From Pseudolabrys taiwanensis (GTDB taxonomy: Bacteria; Pseudomonadota; Alphaproteobacteria; Rhizobiales; Xanthobacteraceae): a DNA stretch of 64,000 nt. The notes below the pieces were generated by a model that saw only the letters and a list, made by a program, of their open reading frames with translations, had not been told where the DNA came from and did not search any database. Each line of letters starts with the position of its first letter. The first letter of the stretch is position 1. The translations under genes were made by a program, and so were the position numbers. Positions 9,725-17,882 of this stretch are shown one piece after another. The stretch is from contig NZ_CP031417.1 of NCBI RefSeq assembly GCF_003367395.1, forward strand, positions 3,534,001-3,598,000, written 5' to 3'.

Positions 9725-9901
9725 ATGCACCGACTGATGTCCATGACGAACGTCCGCCGGTTTCTGTCGAACGAAGACGGCAGCACGGCGATCGAATACG
9801 CGCTCATCGCTTCGGGCATCAGCATCGCCATTGTCGGCACTGTGACGACCCTCGGGTCGCAAGTCGGTGCTCTCTTCGACAAGGTCGCCGCGCTTTTCTA
9901 G
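9725..9901 (+). CDS. Flp/Fap-type pilin
   Basis: A 58-residue ORF. After a short basic leader, the motif EDGSTAIEYALIASGISIAI fits the Flp prepilin pattern: predicted cleavage after Gly19, Glu at +5, an aromatic residue at +6, then a hydrophobic helix to about residue 42. AGGCAGG lies five bases before the first ATG; two further in-frame ATGs follow at 9737 and 9743. Flp pilins build adhesive tad pili, but no cpa/tad assembly genes are in the window. It starts 26 bp after mutT and may be cotranscribed with it. Confidence 0.85.
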   Translation: MHRLMSMTNVRRFLSNEDGSTAIEYALIASGISIAIVGTVTTLGSQVGALFDKVAALF

Positions 9902-10098
9902 GGCGCCTCTCGACCCGACCGCTTTCACGCGACACAAGCGAACAACGGCGCACCGTGCCGCCGGCGTTCGTGCGCAGGCATGGCTTGCTCCCTCTGAGGG
10001 CGGCATGAATCTCGGACTTTGTAACCCTCACCAGACGCGCTGACGCGCGTCGACCCCTCTCTATGGGAGAGGTGAAGCGCGCCTGCGGCAAGCGACCA

Positions 10099-10998
10099 TC
10101 AGTCGCCCGGCTTGTCGCCGGTTGGGAGCTCCTTGGTGCCGAGTGCATCGGCGAGCCGAACCGTCGCCGAGCCTGGCTTTAGCGGCTTCTGCTGGCTTTC
10201 GTGCGGCGCCCAGCCCGACAGCCAGGCGATCTCGAAGGTCGCGCGCAACCGGCCATCGCTGTCAGCGAAGCGCTCGGCATAGATCTGCGCCATGCGCAAC
10301 AAGGTGGCGCGCTTGAGCGGCGCGCGGCGGCGCTCGGTGAGCACATTGGTCGCACCCATCGCGCGCAGATCGCGCATCAAGCCAAAGGCATTGTCGTAGC
10401 GCACGGTCAGCCGGTCACTGTCCGCCACCGGCAGCGCGAAACCGGCACGCTGCAGCAAGCCGCCGAGATCACGCAGATCGGCAAACGGCGCCACGCGCGG
10501 CGACAGGCCGCCTTCGATCTCGCTCTCCGCCTGCGCAAAGGCCTCACGCAACTCGCTCAAGCTGTCGCCGCCGATCAGCGCCGCAAGGAACAACCCATCC
10601 GGCCTGAGCGCGCGGCGGATCTGGATGAGCGTACCGGGCAGATCGTTGACCGTCTGCAGCGACAGCGCGGACACGACAAGGTCGAGCGAGGCGTCGGCGA
10701 AGGGCAAAGCCTCCTCGTCGGCGGCGACGCGGAGAAACCCCTTCCCCTGCGAGACCACGTCGGGCTCGACCGCGATCAATGTGCCGACCTTTCCGCCCGC
10801 CGCCGCCGCGCGGCGCACGGCGTCGGTCGGCGTGCCGAGATCGATGCCGACGTCGAAACTGCGCAGGACCGCCGCCAGGCGCTCGGCCAAATCGTCGGCC
10901 ACGCGATCGACGAGGAACGTCGCCGGGCCGAGCTTGCGGGCGCGGGCGCGACGGGCGCGCAGAAGATGGCGATCGAAGATGATGGGGCCTTGGCTCAC
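10099..10998 (-). CDS. Class I SAM methyltransferase, NDUFAF5/BioC-like
   Basis: A 299-residue protein. The SAM-binding region includes VGIDLGTPTDAVRRAA, and LDLVVSALSLQTVNDLPG is the typical motif after strand 4. The start MSQGPIIFDRHLLRARRARA resembles alphaproteobacterial relatives of NDUFAF5, a complex I assembly factor. The GTG at 10998 has AGGA six bases upstream; a further in-frame GTG at 11013 lies within a palindromic repeat and is rejected. It is divergent from comF, an order common in this bacterial group. The substrate is unproven. Confidence 0.85.
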   Translation of the reverse strand: MSQGPIIFDRHLLRARRARARKLGPATFLVDRVADDLAERLAAVLRSFDVGIDLGTPTDAVRRAAAAGGKVGTLIAVEPDVVSQGKGFLRVAADEEALPFADASLDLVVSALSLQTVNDLPGTLIQIRRALRPDGLFLAALIGGDSLSELREAFAQAESEIEGGLSPRVAPFADLRDLGGLLQRAGFALPVADSDRLTVRYDNAFGLMRDLRAMGATNVLTERRRAPLKRATLLRMAQIYAERFADSDGRLRATFEIAWLSGWAPHESQQKPLKPGSATVRLADALGTKELPTGDKPGD

Positions 10999-11008
10999 AT
11001 TCCGTCCT

Positions 11009-11090
11009 GTCACGCCCCGCGCAAGCGGAGCATCCAGTAATCACCGCGCTTCATATGGGTACTGGACTGCCCGCTTGCGCGGGCAATGAC
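11009..11090. repeat. Palindromic intergenic repeat (CGCAAGCGG type)
   Basis: GTCACGCCCCGCGCAAGCGG at the left and the inverted CCCGCTTGCGCGGGCAATGAC at the right enclose inverted CCAGTA/TACTGG arms. The repeat fills the gap between the divergent methyltransferase and comF. It belongs to the same class as 58615-58710. Confidence 0.8.
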
Positions 11091-11115
11091 GCCTCTGTTG
11101 TGGTAGCCTTTGTCT

Positions 11116-11838
11116 ATGAATGGGCCCGGCTCGACAAGTCAGGAGTCCTCAATTCTCGCGCGCGCCGGTCACGGCTTGCGCGCCGCATTCCGATTCACAC
11201 TCGACGTCGCGCTGCCGCCGTTGTGTCCGTCCTGCCGCGAGCCTTTGGGTGACGGCGCCGGGCTCTGCGCCGCCTGCTGGTCGAAGCTGTCGCTGATCGA
11301 ACCGCCTTATTGCGCGCGGCTCGGCATCCCGTTCGTCTACGACCCCGGCCCCGGCCTTCTGTCCATGGAGGCCATCGCCAATCCGCCGGCCTATCAGCGG
11401 GCGCGGGCGGCCGTCCGTTACGACGAGGTCGCGAAGACGCTGGTGCACGGCTTCAAATACAGCGACCGGCTCGACCTCGCCCCCATGATGGGCCGCTGGA
11501 TGGCCCGCGCCGGACGGGAGCTCCTCTCCGGCGCCGACGGGCTCGTGCCGGTGCCGCTGCATTGGCGCCGGCTCTGGGGGCGGCGCTTCAACCAGTCGGC
11601 GGCGCTCGCCGGCGTCATTTCCGACATTGCCGGCGTCCCGGTCCTGCATGGCGCCCTGCGGCGGCTACGAGCAACCCGGCAGCAGGTCGGTTTGTCGCAG
11701 GCGCAGCGCGCCGAGAACGTCCAAGGCGCCTTCCGCATTGACGCCCAGGGGAAGGCGGCGGTCGCCGGCCGGCGGCTCGTCCTGGTCGACGTTCTGGTCT
11801 TCGCCCGGGTTGTGGCGGCGGCCAAGAGCACCATATAA
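11116..11838 (+). CDS. ComF family phosphoribosyltransferase-like protein with internal deletion
   Basis: The N-terminus carries the ComF zinc-finger cysteines (LCPSC and CAACW, residues about 33-50) and the middle matches the family (HGFKYSDRLDLAPMMG, PVPLHWRRLWGRRFNQSA). Near the end, VLVD runs straight into VLVFARVVA. Family members normally have the PRPP loop (VLVDDVxTTGAT) plus about 20 residues between these blocks. An in-frame deletion has therefore removed the PRPP-binding motif, around 11785-11796. ComF proteins are linked to DNA uptake; this one is probably inactive as a phosphoribosyl-type protein. A TTG two codons upstream is possible. Confidence 0.85.
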   Translation: MNGPGSTSQESSILARAGHGLRAAFRFTLDVALPPLCPSCREPLGDGAGLCAACWSKLSLIEPPYCARLGIPFVYDPGPGLLSMEAIANPPAYQRARAAVRYDEVAKTLVHGFKYSDRLDLAPMMGRWMARAGRELLSGADGLVPVPLHWRRLWGRRFNQSAALAGVISDIAGVPVLHGALRRLRATRQQVGLSQAQRAENVQGAFRIDAQGKAAVAGRRLVLVDVLVFARVVAAAKSTI

Positions 11839-11869
11839 GCTGCTGACCGGTAACGCGGAATTTGTCTCC

Positions 11870-12166
11870 ATGCCTCCCGTCGAAATCTACACCACCCGCT
11901 ATTGCCCCTATTGCACGCGCGCCAAGGCGCTGCTGAAGCGCAAGGGCGTCGACTTCAAAGAGATCGACCTCGCCGGCAATTGGGAACTTCGCGACGAAAT
12001 GATCCAGCGCGCGAACGGCCGTACGACCGTGCCGCAGATCTTCATCGGCAGTATGCACGTCGGCGGTTGCGACGACCTGCATGAGCTCGATTACGACGGC
12101 AAGCTCGACCCGCTGCTCAAGGACGAAGGGCTGGGCGACGGACCGAGCAAAGGACAGCCGGCATGA
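11870..12166 (+). CDS. grxC: Glutaredoxin 3
   Basis: A 98-residue glutaredoxin with the dithiol active site CPYC (residues 12-15) in YTTRYCPYCTRAK and the glutathione-binding TVPQIFIG and GGCDDL segments. It reduces protein disulfides and glutathione mixed disulfides in the cytosol. The open frame extends far upstream through comF, but MPPVEIYTTRYC is the family start. Its stop overlaps the next gene by four bases (ATGA), so grxC, the amidase and the DUF1178 gene form one operon. Confidence 0.96.
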   Translation: MPPVEIYTTRYCPYCTRAKALLKRKGVDFKEIDLAGNWELRDEMIQRANGRTTVPQIFIGSMHVGGCDDLHELDYDGKLDPLLKDEGLGDGPSKGQPA

Positions 12167-13041
12167 CGGCGAAGGCGACCTTCAAGGCGGCGATGATCCA
12201 ACTTCGCGTGGGCCTCGAGCCCGCCGTGAATATCGACGCCACCGTGAAGCTGATCGGCGAAGCCAGGGCCGCCGGTGCCGATTACGTCCAGACGCCGGAG
12301 ATGACGAACATCCTCGCGGCCAAGCGCGAGCAGCTCTTTGCCAAGATCGTGGACGAAGACGCCGATCCCGCGCTCGCGGCGTTCCGCGATCTCGCGCGCA
12401 CGCTCGGCGTTTTCCTGCATATCGGTTCGCTGGCGATCAAGGTGAGCGCGGAGAAGGCGGCCAACCGCGGCTTCCTTATCGATCCGCAGGGCAACATCGC
12501 CGCACGCTACGACAAGATCCATATGTTCGACGTCGACCTCGCCAACGGCGAGAGCTACCGCGAGTCGAACAATTACCGGCCCGGCGAGAGCGCCGTGCTC
12601 TCGGACCTGCCCTGGGGACGCGTGGGCCTCACCATCTGTTACGACCTGCGCTTCCCCGCGCTCTACCGCGCGCTCGCCGAAGCCGGAGCCACCATGCTGG
12701 CGATCCCCTCGGCCTTCACGCAGCAAACAGGCGAAGCGCACTGGCATGTGCTCAACCGTGCCCGCGCCATCGAGAACGGCTGCTTCGTGCTCGCAGCCGC
12801 GCAAGGCGGCAAGCATGAGAACGGCCGCGAGACCTTCGGCCATTCGCTGATCGTCGATCCCTGGGGCCGCATCCTCGCCGAAGGCGGAACCGAGCCGGGC
12901 ATCGTGATGGCGGAGATCGATCCCGCCGCCGTCGCCACGGCGCGTGCACGCATTCCGTCGCTGCAGCACGGGCGGCGTTTCGACATCGTCGAGCCCCTGG
13001 CGGAGCCGACGCATCTGCACGTGGTCCGGGGCGCCGAATGA
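12163..13041 (+). CDS. Carbon-nitrogen hydrolase, Nit-type
   Basis: A 292-residue nitrilase-superfamily protein. The Glu-Lys-Cys triad is visible: Glu in QTPEMTNI (~46), Lys in YDKIHMFDVD (~121) and Cys in LTICYDLRFPALYR (~155). Nit1-type members hydrolyse deaminated glutathione, which fits its position after a glutaredoxin gene, but this role is inferred. It is translationally coupled on both sides by ATGA overlaps. Confidence 0.92.
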   Translation: MTAKATFKAAMIQLRVGLEPAVNIDATVKLIGEARAAGADYVQTPEMTNILAAKREQLFAKIVDEDADPALAAFRDLARTLGVFLHIGSLAIKVSAEKAANRGFLIDPQGNIAARYDKIHMFDVDLANGESYRESNNYRPGESAVLSDLPWGRVGLTICYDLRFPALYRALAEAGATMLAIPSAFTQQTGEAHWHVLNRARAIENGCFVLAAAQGGKHENGRETFGHSLIVDPWGRILAEGGTEPGIVMAEIDPAAVATARARIPSLQHGRRFDIVEPLAEPTHLHVVRGAE

Positions 13042-13523
13042 TCAAGTACGCCCTGGTCTGCGATAAAGGCCACGAGTTCGAAAGTTGGTTCGCCGATAGC
13101 GCCGCCTACGACAAGCAGGTGAAGCGCAAGCTCGTCACCTGCCCGGCGTGTAACTCGGCCAAGGTCGAGAAGGCGATCATGGCGCCGCGCCTCGCGACAT
13201 CGAAGCAGCGCAAGGGCGCCATCGAGATGCAAATACCGGCGGAGACGCCGGCTGCCGCCGAAGCGCCCACCGCCGCGCCGGTGGCGATGATGTCGCCGCA
13301 GGAGCAGGAGTTTCGCGCCAAGCTGAAAGAGCTGCGCGATCACCTGACGAAGAACGCCGAAAATGTCGGGGCGAAGTTTCCCGAACAGGCGCGCAAGATG
13401 CATTACGGCGAGATCGAACATCGCTCGATCTACGGCGAAGCCTCGCCCGAGGAGGCCAAGGAACTCGCCGAGGAAGGCGTCGAATTCCATCCGATCCCGG
13501 TGCTGCCGGACGAGCGGAATTAA
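13038..13523 (+). CDS. DUF1178 family protein
   Basis: A 161-residue protein of unknown function. MIKYALVCDKGHEFESWF at the start and CPACNSAKVEKAIMAP shortly after are DUF1178 marks, with cysteines at 8, 35 and 38 that could bind metal. An alanine/proline-rich linker (~70-92) precedes a charged helical C-terminus containing HYGEIEHRSIYGEA. It overlaps the amidase by four bases and closes the grxC operon. Confidence 0.9.
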   Translation: MIKYALVCDKGHEFESWFADSAAYDKQVKRKLVTCPACNSAKVEKAIMAPRLATSKQRKGAIEMQIPAETPAAAEAPTAAPVAMMSPQEQEFRAKLKELRDHLTKNAENVGAKFPEQARKMHYGEIEHRSIYGEASPEEAKELAEEGVEFHPIPVLPDERN

Positions 13524-13548
13524 TCGCCACATGGTAGGCGTCTCCGCC

Positions 13549-13635
13549 GTGATGTCCGGCCTTGTGCCGGGCATCCACGTCTTTATGTGCCTCCGCAAGC
13601 AAGACGTGGATGCCCGGGACAAGCCCGGACATGAC
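13549..13635. repeat. Palindromic intergenic repeat (GTGCCGGGCATCCACGTCTT type)
   Basis: A left arm (TGTCCGGCCTTGTGCCGGGCA at 13554-13574, imperfect) is repeated in inverted form at the right as GCCCGGGACAAGCCCGGACATGAC. Inverted ATCCACGTCTT and AAGACGTGGAT lie inside. It sits between the DUF1178 gene and a convergent gene, where it may also end transcription. It is related to 23333-23451 and 30859-30881. Confidence 0.8.
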
Positions 13636-13645
13636 AGAAAACGCT

Positions 13646-14320
13646 TCACCCCCGCCGCGTCGCGATCCAGATGAAATGCTGCGCGCGGCCCTGCGGCCCC
13701 TTGGCCCGCACGGCGTTCTCGGTGACGTCGAAGCCGCCCTTGCGTAACCTGCCCGTGAATTTCACATCCGGCGCCGACGACCACACCGCCAGCACGCCGC
13801 CGGGCCGCAACGCCTTGTGCGCGGCGGCGAGTCCGTTGACGTCATAGAGCCGGTCGTTGGCCTTACGCACGATGCCGTTGGGGCCGTTGTCGACATCGAG
13901 AAGGATCGCGTCGTAATCGGCGCGCCCCGCCGCAATCAGGTCGACGACATCCTGCTCGTGAATGGTCACGCGCGGATCGGTGAGACTGCCGCCGAACAGC
14001 GCCGCCATCGGGCCGCGCGCCCAGGCGACCACCTTCGGCACCAGCTCGGCGACGACGATGCGCGCATCCGCGCCGAGGACGGTGAGAGCGGCCCGCAGCG
14101 TGAAGCCCATGCCCAGTCCGCCGATCAGGATCTTCGCCGCCGCGTGCGACCTGATCTTGTCACAGGCCATCGTCGCGAGCGCCTGTTCGGTCGCGGTCAA
14201 CTGGCTGTTCATCAGCACGTTGCTGCCGAGCTTGATCGAGAACTCCTCACCGCGCTGCATCAGCTTCAGCGCGGCTCCGCCAGGCACTTGAGCCGTATCT
14301 AAATGCTTCCAGGGAATCAT
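13646..14320 (-). CDS. Spermidine synthase-like methyltransferase-fold protein
   Basis: A 224-residue protein with a Rossmann SAM-binding core: ILIGGLGMGFTLRAAL (motif I, ~65-80), VVAELVPKVVAWAR (acidic residue for the ribose), and YDAILLDVDNGPNG (~135-148). The order and the LDVDNGP motif match spermidine-synthase-like proteins of unknown substrate. Real aminopropyltransferases have a larger N-terminal domain that is absent here, so polyamine synthesis is not claimed. It follows an EamA transporter gene by six bases and is probably cotranscribed with it. Confidence 0.82.
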   Translation of the reverse strand: MIPWKHLDTAQVPGGAALKLMQRGEEFSIKLGSNVLMNSQLTATEQALATMACDKIRSHAAAKILIGGLGMGFTLRAALTVLGADARIVVAELVPKVVAWARGPMAALFGGSLTDPRVTIHEQDVVDLIAAGRADYDAILLDVDNGPNGIVRKANDRLYDVNGLAAAHKALRPGGVLAVWSSAPDVKFTGRLRKGGFDVTENAVRAKGPQGRAQHFIWIATRRG

Positions 14321-14326
14321 GAGAAC

Positions 14327-15211
14327 CTAGTAACTCCACACCAAGAGCAATACGCCAAACACGACCAGCACCACCCCGCCGATCTCCCGCGGCGTTGTCG
14401 GCTGCTTGAACCAGAAGTGCGTGACGGCCTGCGCGAACAGCACTTCGACGAGCGCCAATGTGCGCACGCTTGCCGCTGTCGCGATAGCAAACGCCAGAAA
14501 CCAGAATTCCGAAGCGAACGCGCCCATGAATCCGGCGAACAGCGATGGCCGCCAAGCCCTGGCGATGGCGCGCAGCACCGGCGGATCGCGCAGCCATAGA
14601 TACAGCGACAACATCGCCGCCTGCATCACGAGACCGACCGCCAGGGTATAGGTCGCCGACAGCACGAAATGCGGATGGCCGAGCGAGAGAATGGCGCCGC
14701 GGTAACCGATCGCCGACAGCGCGAACAGCGCGCCGGAGCCAAGACCGATCACCGTGGAGCGCGTCGTGGTCGTCTTGCCCGCGCCCGGCTTGAGCGAGAT
14801 TAGGATAACACCAGCGGTGGCGATGACGACGGCCGCGGCCAGCATCGGCGTCACATGATCGCCCAGGAAGATAAGGCCGAAGATCGCCACCTGCACCGGC
14901 TCGGTCTTGATGTAGGCATAAGCAACGACGAACGAGCGCTCGCCCATCACCGACAGCATGGTCGCGGTCGCGGCGATCTGCGTCACCGCACCGAACACCA
15001 CCCACGGCCAGAACATCGCCGGTGTCGACGGCCAGCCCTGGCCGGTGACGATCAACACGCCGGCGAGGAACAGGATCGCGAAAGGAAAACCGAACAGGAA
15101 GCGCACATGCGTCGCACCGACGGTGCCCAGCGTCGCGGTCAACTCGCGCTGCATGGCATTGCGCACCGTCTGCGCCGCTGCGGCAATCAGCGTGAAGATG
15201 GCCCAGAGCAT
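14327..15211 (-). CDS. EamA/DMT-type transporter
   Basis: A 294-residue inner-membrane protein with about ten hydrophobic segments in two EamA repeats. Signature pieces are MLWAIFTLIAAAAQTVRNAM at the start and RTLALVEVLFAQAVTHFWF in the second repeat. An ATG 14 codons upstream (15253) lies within a palindromic repeat; the ATG at 15211 with GGGGAGAGGGA before it is preferred. Drug/metabolite transporters export small molecules; the substrate is unknown. Confidence 0.87.
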   Translation of the reverse strand: MLWAIFTLIAAAAQTVRNAMQRELTATLGTVGATHVRFLFGFPFAILFLAGVLIVTGQGWPSTPAMFWPWVVFGAVTQIAATATMLSVMGERSFVVAYAYIKTEPVQVAIFGLIFLGDHVTPMLAAAVVIATAGVILISLKPGAGKTTTTRSTVIGLGSGALFALSAIGYRGAILSLGHPHFVLSATYTLAVGLVMQAAMLSLYLWLRDPPVLRAIARAWRPSLFAGFMGAFASEFWFLAFAIATAASVRTLALVEVLFAQAVTHFWFKQPTTPREIGGVVLVVFGVLLLVWSY

Positions 15212-15223
15212 TCCCTCTCCCCG

Positions 15224-15334
15224 GTCATGCGCGGACGTGACCCGCGCATCCATAATGGCTCGCGACGCGCGAGAGCCCTGCGATGGTGCTTGGTGTGAGG
15301 CCTCATGGATTGCCGGGTCAAGCCCGGCAATGAC
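15224..15334. repeat. Palindromic intergenic repeat (ATTGCCGGGTCAAGCCCGGCAAT type)
   Basis: Starts GTCATGCGCGGACGTGACCC and ends with ATTGCCGGG/CCCGGCAATGAC, a perfect 9-bp stem. The two halves carry different stems, so it looks like a chimera of two related repeats. The same right-hand stem occurs at 33049-33160. It lies just upstream of the EamA gene. Confidence 0.8.
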
Positions 15335-15364
15335 GGTTAGTATGCCTTTGACCCGTCCCCCTAG

Positions 15365-15455
15365 GTGCGCGAAGCGAGCCTCGAAGGGCGACGGCCGGGC
15401 AGGCAGTGTCCGTCATCCGTCGACGCGCGCAAAGGCGCGCACCTCAGGATGACGG
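15365..15455. repeat. Partial repeats of the CACCTCAGGATGACGG type
   Basis: GTGCGCGAAGCGAGCCTCGA and, further on, GCGCGCAAAGGCGCGCACCT followed by CAGGATGACGG. The second half recurs at 26866-26894. The repeat lies downstream of a convergent small gene in a 143-bp gap otherwise without signal. Confidence 0.6.
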
Positions 15456-15478
15456 AGAGAGGCAGCGGAGGCCAAGTT

Positions 15479-15823
15479 TTAAGCCGCGCTCACCTTGATC
15501 TCCGCCGCCGCCGGAAACTCGGTCACCTTGCCCTGCTCATTGTCGACCAGCAGCATGAGATCGAAATAACGGATGGTCGGCGCGGCGCCCGTACGCTTGA
15601 TCACGGACTGGCGCCATTCCTCGTTGTGAGCGCGCTGTGCCGCCTCGACCGACGGCCAGATATAAACGCCAGCGCCGGTCTTGCCGTTGAGTTCGAGCAG
15701 GAAGTGCTTGCGCAGCAATTCCTTGTTCGCCTGCCATTTCGGCACGACGTGCTTGGCCTCTTCCGCGACCTGCTCGCGCGTCCAGCCCTTCGGTGAAGGG
15801 AATTCGACCAACTCCAAAATCAT
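15479..15823 (-). CDS. Small conserved-type protein, possibly of the dimeric alpha/beta-barrel (monooxygenase-like) fold
   Basis: A 114-residue soluble protein: [18 protein letters not shown], then [19 protein letters not shown] and [15 protein letters not shown]. The strand-helix pattern and GxYIWPSxEAAQ resemble YdhR/antibiotic-biosynthesis-monooxygenase-fold proteins; this is a weak match and no function is assigned. Its ATG overlaps the ubiG stop (15820-15823), so it is translated from the ubiG transcript. Confidence 0.72.
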   Translation of the reverse strand: MILELVEFPSPKGWTREQVAEEAKHVVPKWQANKELLRKHFLLELNGKTGAGVYIWPSVEAAQRAHNEEWRQSVIKRTGAAPTIRYFDLMLLVDNEQGKVTEFPAAAEIKVSAA

Positions 15824-16581
15824 GCCGCCTCTCCCGCGTTATCCCGCGCTGCGACCAGCATGTAGTTGACGTCCATGTCTGACGACAATTGCCAGCGGTC
15901 GGCGAACGGATTGAATACGACGCCGCGCTCGCCGATCACACGCAGCCCGTTAAGCTCGATCGCGCTCTCGAATTCCTGCGGCGTGACGAATTTGTCCCAT
16001 TGATGAGTGCCACGCGGCACCCAGCGCAGAACATACTCGGCACCGACGATCGCCAGCGCGAAGCTCTTGAGCGTGCGATTGAGCGTCGCCCCGACGAGCA
16101 GGCCGCCCGGCTTCACCATTGAAGCGCAGGTGCGGATGAAATCGGTGACGTCGACGACGTGCTCGACGACTTCCATCGCCAGCACCACGTCGAAACGCTC
16201 GCCCCCTTCCGCCAATGCCTCGGCGGTCGTCGCGCGATAGTCGATCGAAAGCTCGCCCTCCTCCGCGTGCGCGCGCGCCGCCTCGATATTTTCCTCGGCG
16301 GGGTCGGCGCCGACCATCTCGGCGCCAAGCCGCGCCAATGGCTCGGACAGAATCCCCGCGCCGCACCCGATGTCGAGCATGCGCAGACCCTTGAGGCAGT
16401 CGAGCTTCCTGGCATCGCGCCCGAAGTAACCCGCGACCTCGTCGCGGATGTAGCCGACCCGCACCGGATTGAGCTTGTGCAGCGCCGCCATGGGCCCGCG
16501 CGCATCCCACCACGTGGCGGCCATGCGCGAAAAGCGCTCGATTTCGCGCGCGTCGACCGAAGCCCGTTCAGTGGCGCTCAT
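15820..16581 (-). CDS. ubiG: Ubiquinone biosynthesis O-methyltransferase UbiG
   Basis: A 253-residue class I methyltransferase that carries out both O-methylations of ubiquinone synthesis. Visible are [20 protein letters not shown] at the start, motif I in [30 protein letters not shown], and the family [16 protein letters not shown]. The frame extends 19 codons upstream, but ATG 16581 gives the usual [17 protein letters not shown] start. It is divergent from a radical SAM gene, with only about 75 bp between the start codons. Confidence 0.96.
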   Translation of the reverse strand: MSATERASVDAREIERFSRMAATWWDARGPMAALHKLNPVRVGYIRDEVAGYFGRDARKLDCLKGLRMLDIGCGAGILSEPLARLGAEMVGADPAEENIEAARAHAEEGELSIDYRATTAEALAEGGERFDVVLAMEVVEHVVDVTDFIRTCASMVKPGGLLVGATLNRTLKSFALAIVGAEYVLRWVPRGTHQWDKFVTPQEFESAIELNGLRVIGERGVVFNPFADRWQLSSDMDVNYMLVAARDNAGEAA

Positions 16582-16655
16582 GCGAACTAATCCCTTGGGA
16601 ACACATGACAAAGTTCCGTGTTGACTCGCCGTCGGCAATAGAACAAACAGAGAAC

Positions 16656-17882
16656 ATGATGCCTTCGGCCTTGCAGTCGAAACTCGAAATTCTCGCCGAC
16701 GCCGCCAAGTATGACGCGTCCTGCGCCTCTTCCGGTGCGCCGAAGCGCGACTCGCGGAATGGCAAAGGGATCGGATCGACCACCGGCGCCGGCATCTGCC
16801 ATTCGTATACGCCCGATGGGCGTTGCGTGTCGCTCCTAAAAATCCTGCTGACGAACTCCTGCATCTTCGACTGCGCCTATTGCATCAACCGCCGCTCGAG
16901 CAACGTGCGGCGCGCGCGCTTCACGGTCGAAGAAGTCGTGATGCTCACCCTCGAGTTCTACAAGCGCAACTACATCGAAGGCCTGTTTCTCTCGTCCGGC
17001 ATCATCCGCGATGCCGATTACACGATGGAGCAATTGGTTGAGGTCGCGCGGCAATTGCGCGACGTGCATGGCTTCCGCGGCTACATCCATCTCAAGGCTA
17101 TTCCCGAGGCGAGCCAAGACCTCATCGCACAGGCTGGGCGTCACGCCGATCGGCTGTCCATCAATGTGGAGCTGCCGACTGAAACCGGGCTCAAGCGCTA
17201 CGCCCCGGAGAAGCGCACGAGCACGATCCGCAGCACGATGGCCGGCCTCAAGCTGAAGATCGACGCGGTCAAAGGCGAACGCAAGGCGCCGCGCTTTTCA
17301 CCGTCGGGACAAAGCACGCAGATGATCGTCGGCGCCGACGGCGCGAACGATGCCGCCATCCTCTCGACGAGCGCGACGCTTTACGCGAGCTACGGCCTGC
17401 GGCGTATCTACTATTCCGCTTTCAGCCCGATCCCCGACTCGAGCAAGGCTTTGCCGCTTGCCGCGCCGCCGCTGCAGCGGGAGCATCGGCTGTATCAGGC
17501 CGATTGGCTGATGCGGTATTACGGCTTCGAGGCCAGCGAGATCGTGCAAGGCAGCGCCGACGGCATGCTCGATCTCGGAATCGACCCGAAGCTCGCCTGG
17601 GCGCTCCGCAACCGCAATCGCTTTCCGGTCGACATCAACCGCGCCGATCGCGAATTGCTGTTGCGCGTACCAGGCCTCGGCGCCCGCACCGTCGACTGGC
17701 TGATCGACGCGCGGCGGCATCGCACATTGCGGATGGACGATATCGCACGGCTGACCGGCGCGGTGCGCCGCGCCCGGCCCTTCATCATCACGCCGGACCA
17801 CCGGCCGGTCGCCGATTCCGACAGCGCGCTGCTCCGCGCCCGGCTTGCCCCGAAGCCCGTGCAGATGAGTTTGTTCGGATGA
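16656..17882 (+). CDS. Putative DNA modification/repair radical SAM protein (TIGR03916-like)
   Basis: A 408-residue protein. The radical SAM cluster is C-x3-C-x2-C at Cys69, Cys73 and Cys76 (CIFDCAYC), preceded by [15 protein letters not shown], a family mark. A helix-hairpin-helix at about 335-360 ([17 protein letters not shown]) suggests DNA binding. The last residues, QMSLFG, resemble the sliding-clamp-binding consensus QL[S/D]LF. ATG 16656 is preferred; an ATG at 16605 is possible. It overlaps the glycosylase gene by ATGA. The family is usually paired with such a glycosylase, but its reaction is not established. Confidence 0.9.
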   Translation: MMPSALQSKLEILADAAKYDASCASSGAPKRDSRNGKGIGSTTGAGICHSYTPDGRCVSLLKILLTNSCIFDCAYCINRRSSNVRRARFTVEEVVMLTLEFYKRNYIEGLFLSSGIIRDADYTMEQLVEVARQLRDVHGFRGYIHLKAIPEASQDLIAQAGRHADRLSINVELPTETGLKRYAPEKRTSTIRSTMAGLKLKIDAVKGERKAPRFSPSGQSTQMIVGADGANDAAILSTSATLYASYGLRRIYYSAFSPIPDSSKALPLAAPPLQREHRLYQADWLMRYYGFEASEIVQGSADGMLDLGIDPKLAWALRNRNRFPVDINRADRELLLRVPGLGARTVDWLIDARRHRTLRMDDIARLTGAVRRARPFIITPDHRPVADSDSALLRARLAPKPVQMSLFG

